Shown here: one piece after another, positions 36,312-44,154 of the stretch | Position numbering within the stretch: the first letter of the stretch is position 1 | How the letters are laid out: every line of letters begins with the position of its first letter | From: DASRAP01 sp964503275 | GTDB taxonomy: Bacteria > Gemmatimonadota > Gemmatimonadetes > Gemmatimonadales > Gemmatimonadaceae | Length of the DNA: 64,000 bases | Reading direction: 5' to 3' | NCBI GenBank assembly: GCA_964503275.1 | Contig: CAZCZO010000007.1 | Span: 75,256-139,255, forward strand | Position numbers and translations under genes: made by a program | Notes under the pieces: model-generated | What the model saw: only the letters and a program-made list of their open reading frames with translations | What the model was told of the DNA's origin: nothing | Databases searched by the model: none

Positions 36312-37685
36312 ATGGCCCATCTCCAGTACGGCTCCCAGGAGTTCCCGCTGCGCGTCGGCGCGCAGCGCGTGGGCGGAGATCCCATCGCGGAGATCGCGTT
36401 GCCTGGGGCCGGCGCGGTGGCGATCGTGACGCTGGCGGTCGACGGGTCGGCGCTGATCGCCCGGGGCACGGACGGCGATGAGGTGCGGGTGAACGGGGTG
36501 ACGCTGGGGCTCGAGCCCTCGCCGCTGATGCACGGTGACCGCATCGAGGTGGGCCTGTTCGAGCTGCGCTATTCGGACCAATCCAAGGACGGGAGTACCC
36601 AGTTCGTCACGGCGTCCGCAGTGGCCGATGCGGTCGCGAAGCGCTCGGGGGCGGCCTCGAAGCCGACGACGGCCACAGGCGGACGGCTCGTCTCGCTCGT
36701 GGACGGCCGCGAGTACCCCATCGCCGACGACGGCGTGGTGCTCGGTCGCGATGCGAGCGCCGACATCGTCGTGCCGGCGACCGAGGTGTCGCGACGCCAC
36801 GCCCGGATCGCGCCGGGGCGCGACGGCTACACGCTCACCGATCTCTCGACGAACGGTGTGTGGGTCAATGGGGAGCGCGTGATCGCGGACCGGGTGCTGG
36901 GCCGTGCCGACGTGATCCGCGTGGGCCCCGAGGAGTTCCGGTTCTATGCCGACGTCGCGAAGGCAGCGCCCGCCGCGGCCGCGCCGGCGGGCGCCGCGCC
37001 GGTCGTTGCGGCGGCGGTGGCGGCACCGACACCGGCACCGGCACCGACACCGGCACCTGCAACTGCGCCTGCACCGGCACCGGCCCCCGTCGCGGCCCCT
37101 GCGCCTGCCCCCGCGAGCGCTCCGCCTGTGCGCCCACTGCTGGCCACGCTGCGCGTGCAGAACGTGGGGCCGACGCAGGGGCGCACCTACGAAGTTCGCT
37201 CGCCGCTCACGCACCTCGGTCGCGGCGCGCACAACGACGTGGTGATCGAGGACGGCTCGGTGAGCGATTCGCATGCCAAGCTGCAGCAGCGGGACGATGG
37301 GTGGGTGCTGGTGGACATGGGGTCCACGAATGGCACCTTCGTCGGTGGTCGCCGAGTGGACGCGGAGCAGCGCCTCGAAGGGGCGCCGGATCTCCGCTTC
37401 GGTGACGTGAAGGTGCAGTTCCAGCCCGTGGTGGCGGCGTCCGATTCCGGGAAGGGGACGCGTGCCATGGGTGCGGCCGCGGTCGCTGAGGCGCGGAATG
37501 CGGCCGCTGAGGCGCGTCGCGCGGCCGCTGAGGTGCAGCGTGCGGACGCGTTGAGGAAGTCGGCCCCGAGCCCGGCGCAGGCCGCGCCGACGGCCGAGGC
37601 AGGGCGCAGGTCTCCGTGGATGGTCATCGCTGTCGTGGTCGCGCTCGTCGCCCTCGTCGGCTTCTTCTTGATGCAAGGCTGGTAA
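36312..37685 (+). CDS. Triple-FHA-domain membrane protein
   Basis: A 457-residue phosphothreonine-reader protein. The N-terminal ~95 residues look like a degenerate FHA fold. FHA2 (~122-205) has GRDASADIV, SRRHARI and STNGVWVNG. FHA3 (~280-370) has GRGAHNDVV, SDSHAKL and STNGTFVGG, with Ser in place of the usual Arg before its His. An Ala/Pro-rich linker (~220-275) separates FHA2 and FHA3. A charged Ala-rich helix and one C-terminal transmembrane segment (~436-455) anchor it, with the FHA domains probably cytoplasmic. The PP2C gene follows one base after the stop, so the two likely form a Ser/Thr phospho-signalling unit; no kinase is in the window. Confidence 0.88.
   Translation: MAHLQYGSQEFPLRVGAQRVGGDPIAEIALPGAGAVAIVTLAVDGSALIARGTDGDEVRVNGVTLGLEPSPLMHGDRIEVGLFELRYSDQSKDGSTQFVTASAVADAVAKRSGAASKPTTATGGRLVSLVDGREYPIADDGVVLGRDASADIVVPATEVSRRHARIAPGRDGYTLTDLSTNGVWVNGERVIADRVLGRADVIRVGPEEFRFYADVAKAAPAAAAPAGAAPVVAAAVAAPTPAPAPTPAPATAPAPAPAPVAAPAPAPASAPPVRPLLATLRVQNVGPTQGRTYEVRSPLTHLGRGAHNDVVIEDGSVSDSHAKLQQRDDGWVLVDMGSTNGTFVGGRRVDAEQRLEGAPDLRFGDVKVQFQPVVAASDSGKGTRAMGAAAVAEARNAAAEARRAAAEVQRADALRKSAPSPAQAAPTAEAGRRSPWMVIAVVVALVALVGFFLMQGW
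37022..37090 (+). repeat. Degenerate CACCGR hexanucleotide repeat in FHA linker
   Basis: Tandem CACCGG/CACCGA hexamers encode the Pro/Ala/Thr-rich linker. Such tracts can change length by slipped-strand replication, altering domain spacing without breaking the frame. Confidence 0.5.
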
Positions 37686-37686
37686 C

Positions 37687-38433
37687 GTGCAGCTATCGGT
37701 TGCGGCCCGGACGGATGTGGGCATGATCCGCAGTGGCAACGAGGACAACTTCTACGCAGATGCGACGGTGCAGCGGGGCATCTTCGTCGTCGCGGACGGG
37801 ATGGGAGGGCACGCGGCCGGCGAGGTCGCGAGCGAGATGGCGGTGCAGATCCTCGCGCGCGAACTCGCCACCCTCGTCGATGTCCGCGAGGCGAGTGCCG
37901 CCCAGCAGATGGGCGATGCCTTGAGGGCGGCGAATCGCGCCATCTACGAGCGGATGCTCGCGGAGTCCGACAAGCAGGGCATGGGCACCACGGCGTCGGT
38001 CCTGATGATGTCCCACGGGTGCTACCTCATCGGGCAGGTCGGCGACTCGCGCGTGTACCTCTTGCGCGATGGCATGCTCAGCCAGCTCACGAAGGACCAC
38101 TCCTACGTGCAGGAGCAGGTGGACGCCGGCTTCCTGACGCCGGAGCAGGCGCGCTACCATCCGTACAGCAACGTGATCACGCGCTGTGTCGGCGCCGGCG
38201 ATTCCGTGGAGCCCGATGTGTTCACGGGCGAGATGGCCGTGGGCGATGTCTTCCTCGTGGCCAGCGATGGTCTCACGGGGATGGTGGACGACCGCCGCCT
38301 GCAGACCATGTTGCTGGCGCGCTCGGGGCCTGGGCGCATCGTGGATGCCCTGATCGCCGAGGCCAATGGTCGCGGTGGTCTCGACAACATCACCGCGATC
38401 GTGATCCGGGTCGAGGGACTCGTCGCGGACTGA
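37687..38433 (+). CDS. PP2C-family Ser/Thr phosphatase
   Basis: A cytoplasmic metal-dependent protein phosphatase of 248 residues, like PrpC/Stp. All family motifs are visible: RSGNEDNF near 15-22, VADGMGGHAAGE near 36-47, MGTTASVL, GDSRVYLL, SDGLTGM and GLDNITAIVI. These provide the Asp residues that hold two Mn/Mg ions. The start is GTG at 37687, one base after the FHA stop. The phosphatase presumably opposes a Hanks-type kinase whose products the FHA protein binds. That pairing is inferred from the operon. Confidence 0.95.
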   Translation: MQLSVAARTDVGMIRSGNEDNFYADATVQRGIFVVADGMGGHAAGEVASEMAVQILARELATLVDVREASAAQQMGDALRAANRAIYERMLAESDKQGMGTTASVLMMSHGCYLIGQVGDSRVYLLRDGMLSQLTKDHSYVQEQVDAGFLTPEQARYHPYSNVITRCVGAGDSVEPDVFTGEMAVGDVFLVASDGLTGMVDDRRLQTMLLARSGPGRIVDALIAEANGRGGLDNITAIVIRVEGLVAD

Positions 38434-38627
38434 TGCTCGACGGTACGCCGACGCCCCCTGACACGGTCGGATCCGTGGCCGCGCTGTACCTGGGGAACAT
38501 CCTCTATGCCTTGGAGCGTTGCGCGTTGTCGCTGGACGGCGAGGCGAAGCCCGAGGACGCGGCCTACTACCGCGGCATCGCCCGACTGCTCGCCGAGGCC
38601 CGCGGACGCGAGCGCTCGGCGCCGTGA
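38433..38627 (+). CDS. Small coupled protein of unknown function
   Basis: Encodes 64 residues. Its ATG overlaps the PP2C stop (TGATG), strong support for real, coupled translation. The protein is soluble-looking: a Thr/Pro-rich first 12 residues, then a helical segment with AALYLGNILYALERCALSLDG and ARLLAEARGRERS. I do not recognise a family. A terminator hairpin begins 6 bp after its stop, marking the operon end. It may be a partner or regulator of the phosphatase, inferred only from coupling. Confidence 0.6.
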   Translation: MLDGTPTPPDTVGSVAALYLGNILYALERCALSLDGEAKPEDAAYYRGIARLLAEARGRERSAP

Positions 38628-38632
38628 ACGCG

Positions 38633-38653
38633 CTCGGGTCAGCCTGACCCGAG
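38633..38653. terminator. Compact bidirectional terminator hairpin
   Basis: CTCGGGTCA (38633-38641) pairs with TGACCCGAG (38645-38653) around GCC. The stop codon of the convergent HD gene (38639-38641 on the complement) lies in the stem, so one hairpin serves both operons. Confidence 0.55.
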
Positions 38654-39862
38654 GATCGAGAGCACCTGCGGCAGGTCGAGGCGCGCGGGCCGGGCGACGA
38701 AGACCCTGAGCCAGCGTGCCGAGCGATACAGCGACTCGGCGATCATCGGGAGATCGATCGCGCCGGCGCGGCCGGCCTGCGTCAGATGCACGACGCGGCC
38801 ATCACGCTGCAGCACGGGCAGGTCCAGCCCGAGCATCTGGGTCTTGGCGGGGAAGTCGAGCAGGATCTCGTGCGACGCCAGGCCGCAGGCGTCCGCGAGC
38901 GCCGCTTCGGCGGCGCGCACACGGCCGCGGTCGGTGGCGATCCACTCGAGGGCGTCGGTGTCGAGGTCTGCCGCCGGGGCCTCGACCATACGCTTGAACA
39001 GGCGACGCTCGCGCAGCGCGGCGACCAGCGGCGATGCACCAGGCTCGTCGAGCGTGTGCATCAGGCGTTCGTCGGTGAGTCCGGTGAGCGCGCGGAACGT
39101 GACCTGCCCCTCCCGCAGGGCGTCCTCGACGACCCGCTTGTACATGGCTGTCGCTGCGCGCACCGCGTGATGCCAGTACACGTTGCGGTACATCTGGTAC
39201 TTGGCGAAGAGCAGCGACTCGAGCGCCGAAAGCCCCTTATGGCGGAGGCCGATCGCCGGACGACCCCGGACCGGGTCATCGACCACCACCAAGGCGTGCA
39301 TCAGGCGATCGACGTCGATCTCGCCGTAGGGAACACCGCACATCAGCGCGTCGCGGCGCAGGTACTCCAGCTTGTCGAGGTCCGTGGAGCCCGAGATCAG
39401 GCCGGCCAGCGGCGAGTCGCTGGTGCCGCGCATGAGCGCGAGGACACGGTCGGGAGCGTCGTGACCGAGGTCAGCCCGCAGGATGGCCGCGATGGGCCCT
39501 TCGGTGATCAGCGGCGCTGCCACATCTTCGTGGTGCGGGACCCCGATCTCCTCGACGGCGTGCGAGTAGGGGTAATGACCGACGTCGTGCAACAGCGCCG
39601 CCGCCCGGATGAGCGCCGGCTCCTCGTTGGGGAGCGCCGCGAGCTGTCCATCCTCCGCCAGCAGTGCCAGCGTGCGACGCGCGAGTTCCTGGGCGCCCAG
39701 CGCGTGCTCGAAACGCGAGTGGTTCGCACCTGGGTACACGAGATGCGCGTGGCCGAGTTGCCGGACGTATCGCAGACGCTGCACCACGGCGGTGTCCACG
39801 AGCCGACGCGCGGTGTCGTCGAGCCGGATGGTCTGCCAGAGCGGATCGCGGATGGTGTCCAT
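38639..39862 (-). CDS. HD-domain phosphohydrolase
   Basis: A 407-residue HD-superfamily protein related to bacterial dNTP triphosphohydrolase-like proteins (YwfO/SAMHD1-type). The metal set is visible as H53 in FEHALG, HD at 92-93 in LLHDVGHYPYSH, the following HHED, and a later Asp in STDLDKLEYLRRD near 160-170. The N-terminal PLWQTIRLDDTARRLVDTAVVQRLRYVRQLG is characteristic of the subgroup. It is probably a nucleotide phosphohydrolase; exact substrate unknown. It starts 14 bp after the matrixin-like gene and is last in a three-gene minus-strand set. Confidence 0.88.
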   Translation of the reverse strand: MDTIRDPLWQTIRLDDTARRLVDTAVVQRLRYVRQLGHAHLVYPGANHSRFEHALGAQELARRTLALLAEDGQLAALPNEEPALIRAAALLHDVGHYPYSHAVEEIGVPHHEDVAAPLITEGPIAAILRADLGHDAPDRVLALMRGTSDSPLAGLISGSTDLDKLEYLRRDALMCGVPYGEIDVDRLMHALVVVDDPVRGRPAIGLRHKGLSALESLLFAKYQMYRNVYWHHAVRAATAMYKRVVEDALREGQVTFRALTGLTDERLMHTLDEPGASPLVAALRERRLFKRMVEAPAADLDTDALEWIATDRGRVRAAEAALADACGLASHEILLDFPAKTQMLGLDLPVLQRDGRVVHLTQAGRAGAIDLPMIAESLYRSARWLRVFVARPARLDLPQVLSILGSG

Positions 39863-39876
39863 CGGGATCGACGGCC

Positions 39877-40536
39877 CTAGAATCGCACGTCGGGTCGCGT
39901 CCCGAGCAGTACGCGCAGGGTGCGCGCGTCGGCCGCACTCGGCGTGCTCCGGCGCGGGAAGGCGAACATGACGTCGTCGATCGACCCCGTGTGGGCCCCG
40001 AGGCCGAAGACGTGGCCGAGCTCGTGGGTCACGATCGCACGGAAATGGTCGGCGTCGTCGGCAAAGTCCCGATCGACGATCACCTCCATCTGCACGCGAC
40101 CCGGTGGTCCGGCGCGCGCGGTGAGGATCCGTGGCACGTCCCCGTCAACGCAGAAGACCGTCTGGCCAGCGGCGCCGACGGCGGACGGCGCGCAGTCGCC
40201 GGATCCCACCAGCCGCGGCGCATCGGCATGCCGGACGATGACGTCGGCGTCGGCCAGCGAGGGAACGAGTCGTGCCCGCAACTCACCCAAACGCGTCGTG
40301 GCCGACCAGACCGTGATCGCGTGGCGGACGTCCCCGGTGAGGTCGGTGCCAGCGGGTGCCGCGGTGGGATCGACGAAGATCGCGATCTCGCGACCTGCGC
40401 CCCAGTGATAGCGGAATCCGGTGAGGCCCGTCGGGTCGTAGGCGGGTGTGTCTGCGGGCACGGTGGGCGTGTCGCAGGCCGACACCGCGACGAGCAGGCC
40501 CAGTGCGAGTCCCACGACGGATGGGCTAGAACGCAC
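39877..40536 (-). CDS. Matrixin-like zinc metalloprotease lipoprotein
   Basis: A 219-residue exported protein. The signal segment ends LLVAVSAC (lipobox). The zinc site is the metzincin motif HELGHVFGLGAH, followed about 10 residues later by DDVM, whose Met may be the Met-turn. It resembles the short M10A/M57-like matrixins of environmental bacteria. The N-terminal half is beta-rich with two Cys in CAPSAVGAAGQTVFC, likely disulfide-linked. The GTG at 40536 with GGAG six bases ahead is preferred; it overlaps the upstream gene by 11 nt. It probably acts at the cell envelope; targets unknown. Confidence 0.85.
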   Translation of the reverse strand: MRSSPSVVGLALGLLVAVSACDTPTVPADTPAYDPTGLTGFRYHWGAGREIAIFVDPTAAPAGTDLTGDVRHAITVWSATTRLGELRARLVPSLADADVIVRHADAPRLVGSGDCAPSAVGAAGQTVFCVDGDVPRILTARAGPPGRVQMEVIVDRDFADDADHFRAIVTHELGHVFGLGAHTGSIDDVMFAFPRRSTPSAADARTLRVLLGTRPDVRF

Positions 40537-41098
40537 GCGCGACTCCGAGCATGGGTCGCCAATAGTACCCGGCCGTCTGCGCACGGGCTGCATCGGCCGG
40601 CACGGTGGTGCCCGAGGCGCTGAGCGTGGCCCGGAGCCGCGGCGTCAGGGCGACGTCCACGCCGAGCTCAACGAGCGGGCGCAGCGCGCCCATCGCCGCG
40701 AACGGCGCGCCGGCATCGGGCGTCGACCACAGCCCGGCGCCGAGGCCCGCGTGGGCGAGCACCCGGGCACTCACCGGGTGGCTGGCACCGGCGACCACAT
40801 CCACCGAGGTGATGGCGCCGGGGTCCCACGACTCGGTGCCGCGGGTCGCCTCGGTGGCCACACGGGAGAGCCGGACCCGAACGAAGGGGGGGAGTTCAGA
40901 CGTCGGGCGCCAGCGTCGGCCGACCTCCAGCGCCACACCGGGTGCCGAACGCAGCTCACCGTCCGTGGCGTCGAGGAGCCGGGACGGGGCGATCAGGGCG
41001 ACGCCAACACGCCAGGCGCCGTCAGGTGCCTGGGCGGTCACCGATCCCGTACTCAGCGAGAGCACGGCGCAGAGCGTCAGCAGGGAACGAAGCACCAT
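40526..41098 (-). CDS. Small outer-membrane beta-barrel protein
   Basis: Encodes 190 residues with a signal peptide (~1-23, ending TAQA). The rest alternates polar and hydrophobic residues in short strands (PFVRVRLSRVAT, VDVALTPRLRATLSAS) and ends VARAF, with a terminal Phe typical of Bam-dependent barrels. No named family is recognised. It is first in the minus-strand set. TAGACT lies 6 nt before its ATG with no Shine-Dalgarno sequence, so the transcript is predicted leaderless. It is co-directional and overlapping with the metalloprotease gene. Confidence 0.7.
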   Translation of the reverse strand: MVLRSLLTLCAVLSLSTGSVTAQAPDGAWRVGVALIAPSRLLDATDGELRSAPGVALEVGRRWRPTSELPPFVRVRLSRVATEATRGTESWDPGAITSVDVVAGASHPVSARVLAHAGLGAGLWSTPDAGAPFAAMGALRPLVELGVDVALTPRLRATLSASGTTVPADAARAQTAGYYWRPMLGVARAF

Positions 41099-41104
41099 GC
41101 GATG

Positions 41105-41110
41105 AGTCTA
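41105..41110 (-). promoter_or_regulatory. Predicted -10 of leaderless outer-membrane protein promoter
   Basis: TAGACT on the minus strand ends 6 nt before the ATG at 41098; no clear -35. Confidence 0.4.
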
Positions 41111-41199
41111 ACCGAGGGGGCTGTCGCGGGGCGAGCCATTTCGCCGCCGACGGTGGCGATCGCGCGCATCGTCGGGCCGGGACGTTGGCGCGGGCGCGC

Positions 41200-41227
41200 A
41201 GCGGTCACCCCACACCGAGCGGTCACC
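41200..41227 (+). repeat. Direct repeat AGCGGTCACC upstream of TonB receptor
   Basis: Identical decamers at 41200-41209 and 41218-41227 (18-bp period) end 12 bp before the -35 element. The position suits an activator site. The GTCACC core is the complement of the GGTGAC core in the array at 18411-18510. Confidence 0.5.
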
Positions 41228-41239
41228 GTGGTGCGGGAC

Positions 41240-41268
41240 TTCCGTTCAGCGGCACATCTGGGTAGTCT
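41240..41268 (+). promoter_or_regulatory. Predicted leaderless promoter of TonB receptor
   Basis: TTCCGT (41240-41245), a 17-bp spacer and TAGTCT (41263-41268) are followed after 7 nt by the ATG at 41276. This selects that start over the ATG at 41270. Confidence 0.5.
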
Positions 41269-41275
41269 TATGGTA

Positions 41276-43588
41276 ATGCGCTATCAATTTCGTTCTCTGC
41301 GTCGTGGCTTCGTCAGATCGCGCCGCCTCTCGTTCCTGCTGGCTCTATCGTTCGCGCCGCTGATCGGGGTCTCGCCGCTTGCTGGGCAAGCGCGGACCGG
41401 CACGGTCCAGGGTAGTGTCGTCGATGCCGATGGCGCCGCCGCGCTGCCGCTGGTCATCGTGCGGGTGCTGGAACTGCACCGAGTCGAGCAGACGCACAGT
41501 GACGGGCGTTTTCGGTTCGGCGATCTCCCGCCCGGTCGGTACACCGTACTGGCGCAGCGTATCGGCTATGCGCCGGCCGAGGTGACCCTCGAGGTGCGCG
41601 CGGGTGCCGACACCACCATCGTGCTGTCCCTGCGTGCGATGCCGGTGACGCTGGCGGCGACTGTGGTCACGGGTACCGTCCGCGAGCGTCGTGCCGTCGA
41701 TGCCGTGAGTCCCACCACGGTGCTGGAGGGCGCCGCGTTGGACCGTCGGCTCGACGGAACGCTGGCGGGGAGCATCGCGACCGAGCCCGGGGTCAGCGCC
41801 ACGCGCATGGGGCCGGCGACCGCACGGCCCGTCCTGCGCGGACTCAGCGGCGACCGCGTGCTCATCCTCGAGGACGGGACGCGCACCGGCGATCTGTCAT
41901 CGACCTCGGCCGACCATGCGGTCGCGCTGGATGCACTGACGTTGCGGCGCGTCGAGGTGGTGCGCGGTCCCAATTCGCTGCTTTACGGCAGCTCGGCCCT
42001 CGGCGGAGTGATCAACGCGGTCCGCGAAGAGATCCCGCGCACCATGCCCGACGCCGTCCACGGCACCGTGTCGAGCCAGCTCAGTTCCGTGAACGACGGA
42101 TGGACGTTGGGGGCCGAGGCACGCGCACCGCTCGCCGGGCTGTCATGGCGGGCCGAGGGCAGCGTGCGCTCGGCGAGCGACCTGCGCACGCCCGACGGTC
42201 GCCTCGCGAACACACCGGTGCAGGCACTGGGGGCGGCCCTCGGTGTGTCGCGGGTCGGCGAGCGCGGTCACGTGGGCGTGGCGTACCGGGCGTACGCGTC
42301 GGACTATGGGTTGCCTGGCGGCTTCGTGGGTGCGCACCCCGGTGGCGTGGACCTGTCGATGCGCCGGCACGCGCTGCGCATCGAGGGCGACCTGCACCGG
42401 AGCGCCGGCCTGTTCGAGACCCTGCGCGGCTCACTGGTGCTCACGGACTACGCGCACGATGAGCGCACGAAATCGGGCACGGTCGCGACGCGGTTCGAGC
42501 AACAGATGCTCGCGGGCGAGGTGCTCGCGTCGCACGGCTCGGTGGGCCAGTTGCATTCCGGCGCGGTCGGTGCGCGCGTGCAGTTGCGTGGCATCACCAC
42601 GGGCGGCGCTCTGCGTACGCCCAGCACCGATGACTGGAGCGTCGGGGTCTTCGTCGTGGAGGAGTTGGAGCGCGGGCCGTGGCGCTGGCAGGCCGGTCTG
42701 CGTGGCGACGTGGCGCGCTTCACGCCGCGCGAGGCCGGCGCGGTGATCGTGCAGGGGGAACGCATCCCGACCGCCGCGCGCAGTTTCGCGAACGTCTCGG
42801 CGTCGCTCGGCGTCGTCCGGCGCGTGGGGGCCTCGGTCCGCGTCGGTGCGAACCTCAACCGCTCGTTCCGCGTCCCCGACTTCAACGAGCTCTACTCCGA
42901 TGGCCCGCACCTCGCGGCGTATTCCTACGATGTCGGCAATCCGCGACTCGATGCCGAGACCGGCCTGGGGACGGATCTGTTCGTGCGATTCGAGCGCAGC
43001 CGCCTCAATGGCGAGGTGTCGGTGTTCAGCAACCGGTTGTCGTCCTACATCTTCCCCCGCAACACGGGCGAGCTGGGCCGTCAGGGTGAGCGCTGGAAGT
43101 TCCAGTACACCGGCCGCGATGCCCAGATGGTCGGCGGCGAGACGTCGCTCTCCTGGGTGTTGGCCTCGGCGGTGGTCCTCGAGGGCTCGGCGTCGCTGGT
43201 GCGTGGGGTCATCCTCGGCGCGCGCGATACCATCGCCGGTATCGACGGGGCGCCCGATGTGCTGTCGTCGCGGCATCTCCCGTTGCTGCCGCCACTGAAC
43301 GGGCGCGTCGCGCTGCGCTGGGATCGTCCGCGGTGGTTCGCCTCCGCCGGGGGTCGCTTCATCGGCGCGCAGGAGCGCCTCGGTGATTTCGAGACGCGCA
43401 CCGCCGGCGCGACGGTGGCCGAGCTCCATGCGGGGCTGCGCCTGTTGCTCGGCGATCGCCTGCATGCGATCACCCTGCGCGTCGACAACGTCTTCGATCG
43501 CGCCTATCGCGATCATCTGTCCCGGACCAAGGAGATCATCCCCGAGGCCGGGCGCAATGTGTCCCTGCTGTACCGTGTGTTGTTCTGA
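41276..43588 (+). CDS. TonB-dependent receptor with CarboxypepD_reg domain
   Basis: A 770-residue outer-membrane receptor. A signal segment (~1-37) is followed by a CarboxypepD_reg domain (VQGSVVDADGAAALPLVIVRV, RFRFGDLPPGRYTVLAQRIGYAP) and a plug with LRGLSGDRVLILEDGTRTGDLSSTSADHAVALD. It continues with EVVRGPNSLLYGSSALGGVINAV and a 22-strand-type barrel with NRSFRVPDFNELYSDGPH, ending LLYRVLF. The size and plug resemble metal/siderophore receptors (ZnuD/FhuA class) rather than the giant Oar type. A small acidic, His-containing lipoprotein follows 28 bp later, supporting divalent metal as cargo. This is inference. Confidence 0.93.
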   Translation: MRYQFRSLRRGFVRSRRLSFLLALSFAPLIGVSPLAGQARTGTVQGSVVDADGAAALPLVIVRVLELHRVEQTHSDGRFRFGDLPPGRYTVLAQRIGYAPAEVTLEVRAGADTTIVLSLRAMPVTLAATVVTGTVRERRAVDAVSPTTVLEGAALDRRLDGTLAGSIATEPGVSATRMGPATARPVLRGLSGDRVLILEDGTRTGDLSSTSADHAVALDALTLRRVEVVRGPNSLLYGSSALGGVINAVREEIPRTMPDAVHGTVSSQLSSVNDGWTLGAEARAPLAGLSWRAEGSVRSASDLRTPDGRLANTPVQALGAALGVSRVGERGHVGVAYRAYASDYGLPGGFVGAHPGGVDLSMRRHALRIEGDLHRSAGLFETLRGSLVLTDYAHDERTKSGTVATRFEQQMLAGEVLASHGSVGQLHSGAVGARVQLRGITTGGALRTPSTDDWSVGVFVVEELERGPWRWQAGLRGDVARFTPREAGAVIVQGERIPTAARSFANVSASLGVVRRVGASVRVGANLNRSFRVPDFNELYSDGPHLAAYSYDVGNPRLDAETGLGTDLFVRFERSRLNGEVSVFSNRLSSYIFPRNTGELGRQGERWKFQYTGRDAQMVGGETSLSWVLASAVVLEGSASLVRGVILGARDTIAGIDGAPDVLSSRHLPLLPPLNGRVALRWDRPRWFASAGGRFIGAQERLGDFETRTAGATVAELHAGLRLLLGDRLHAITLRVDNVFDRAYRDHLSRTKEIIPEAGRNVSLLYRVLF

Positions 43589-43616
43589 CCCGATCACTTC
43601 TTCCCTGGAGATCTGC

Positions 43617-44096
43617 ATGCTGTTCCACTCGTTCGCCCGCCGTACCGCGCTGCTCGTGCCCACCGTGTTCGCCCTGTCCATGTCCGCGTGCAAGGACGAC
43701 GCGACGGGACTCGATGACCACGACGAGCCCGAGGTCGCCTCGGTCCGCCTGACCATCGGCGGCCAAGTGATCACGATCAGCGACAACGGCACCGTGTCGC
43801 CGTCGGGGACGATCGTGCTCCCGGTCGCGGCATCCACCATCACGGCCGAGTTCCTCGACGACGCCGGGGCGCCCATCGATGAGCTGTCCCCGGCGGAATT
43901 CCAGCTCAACGTCACGGTCGCGCCGACGGCGGCAGCCACCTTCGCGCGCAGCACGACGAATCCGTTCGCGGGTACGCTCACACCTGCCGCCGCGGCCGAG
44001 AACGTCACGGTCCGCTTCTCGCTCTTCCATCTCGAGGAGCAACACGAGGACTTCGGCCCGTTCCCGGTGACCTTCGCGTTCCGCCCGGGCACCTGA
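43617..44096 (+). CDS. Small acidic lipoprotein paired with TonB receptor
   Basis: Encodes 159 residues. The signal ends ALSMSAC, so Cys ~25 is lipidated. The mature start is acidic and His-containing (DDATGLDDHDEPE), and the C-terminus has a second cluster, FHLEEQHEDFG. Between them lies a beta-sandwich-like region without known name. GGAG at 43607-43610 sits well before the ATG. Such His/Asp/Glu clusters often bind Zn or other divalent metals, so it may hand metal to the receptor. No family recognised; the metal role is inferred. Confidence 0.75.
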   Translation: MLFHSFARRTALLVPTVFALSMSACKDDATGLDDHDEPEVASVRLTIGGQVITISDNGTVSPSGTIVLPVAASTITAEFLDDAGAPIDELSPAEFQLNVTVAPTAAATFARSTTNPFAGTLTPAAAAENVTVRFSLFHLEEQHEDFGPFPVTFAFRPGT

Positions 44097-44098
44097 GC

Positions 44099-44154
44099 AC
44101 CCGCCGCACCATCGGTCGTCGTCGCGCCGTGGCGGCGGACGGCGACCGGCGGGT
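44099..44154. terminator. Bidirectional terminator between lipoprotein and envC
   Basis: Outer arms ACCCGCCG/CGGCGGGT (44099-44106, 44147-44154) enclose inner arms CGGTCG/CGACCG. This long hairpin fills the gap between convergent genes. Confidence 0.5.
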
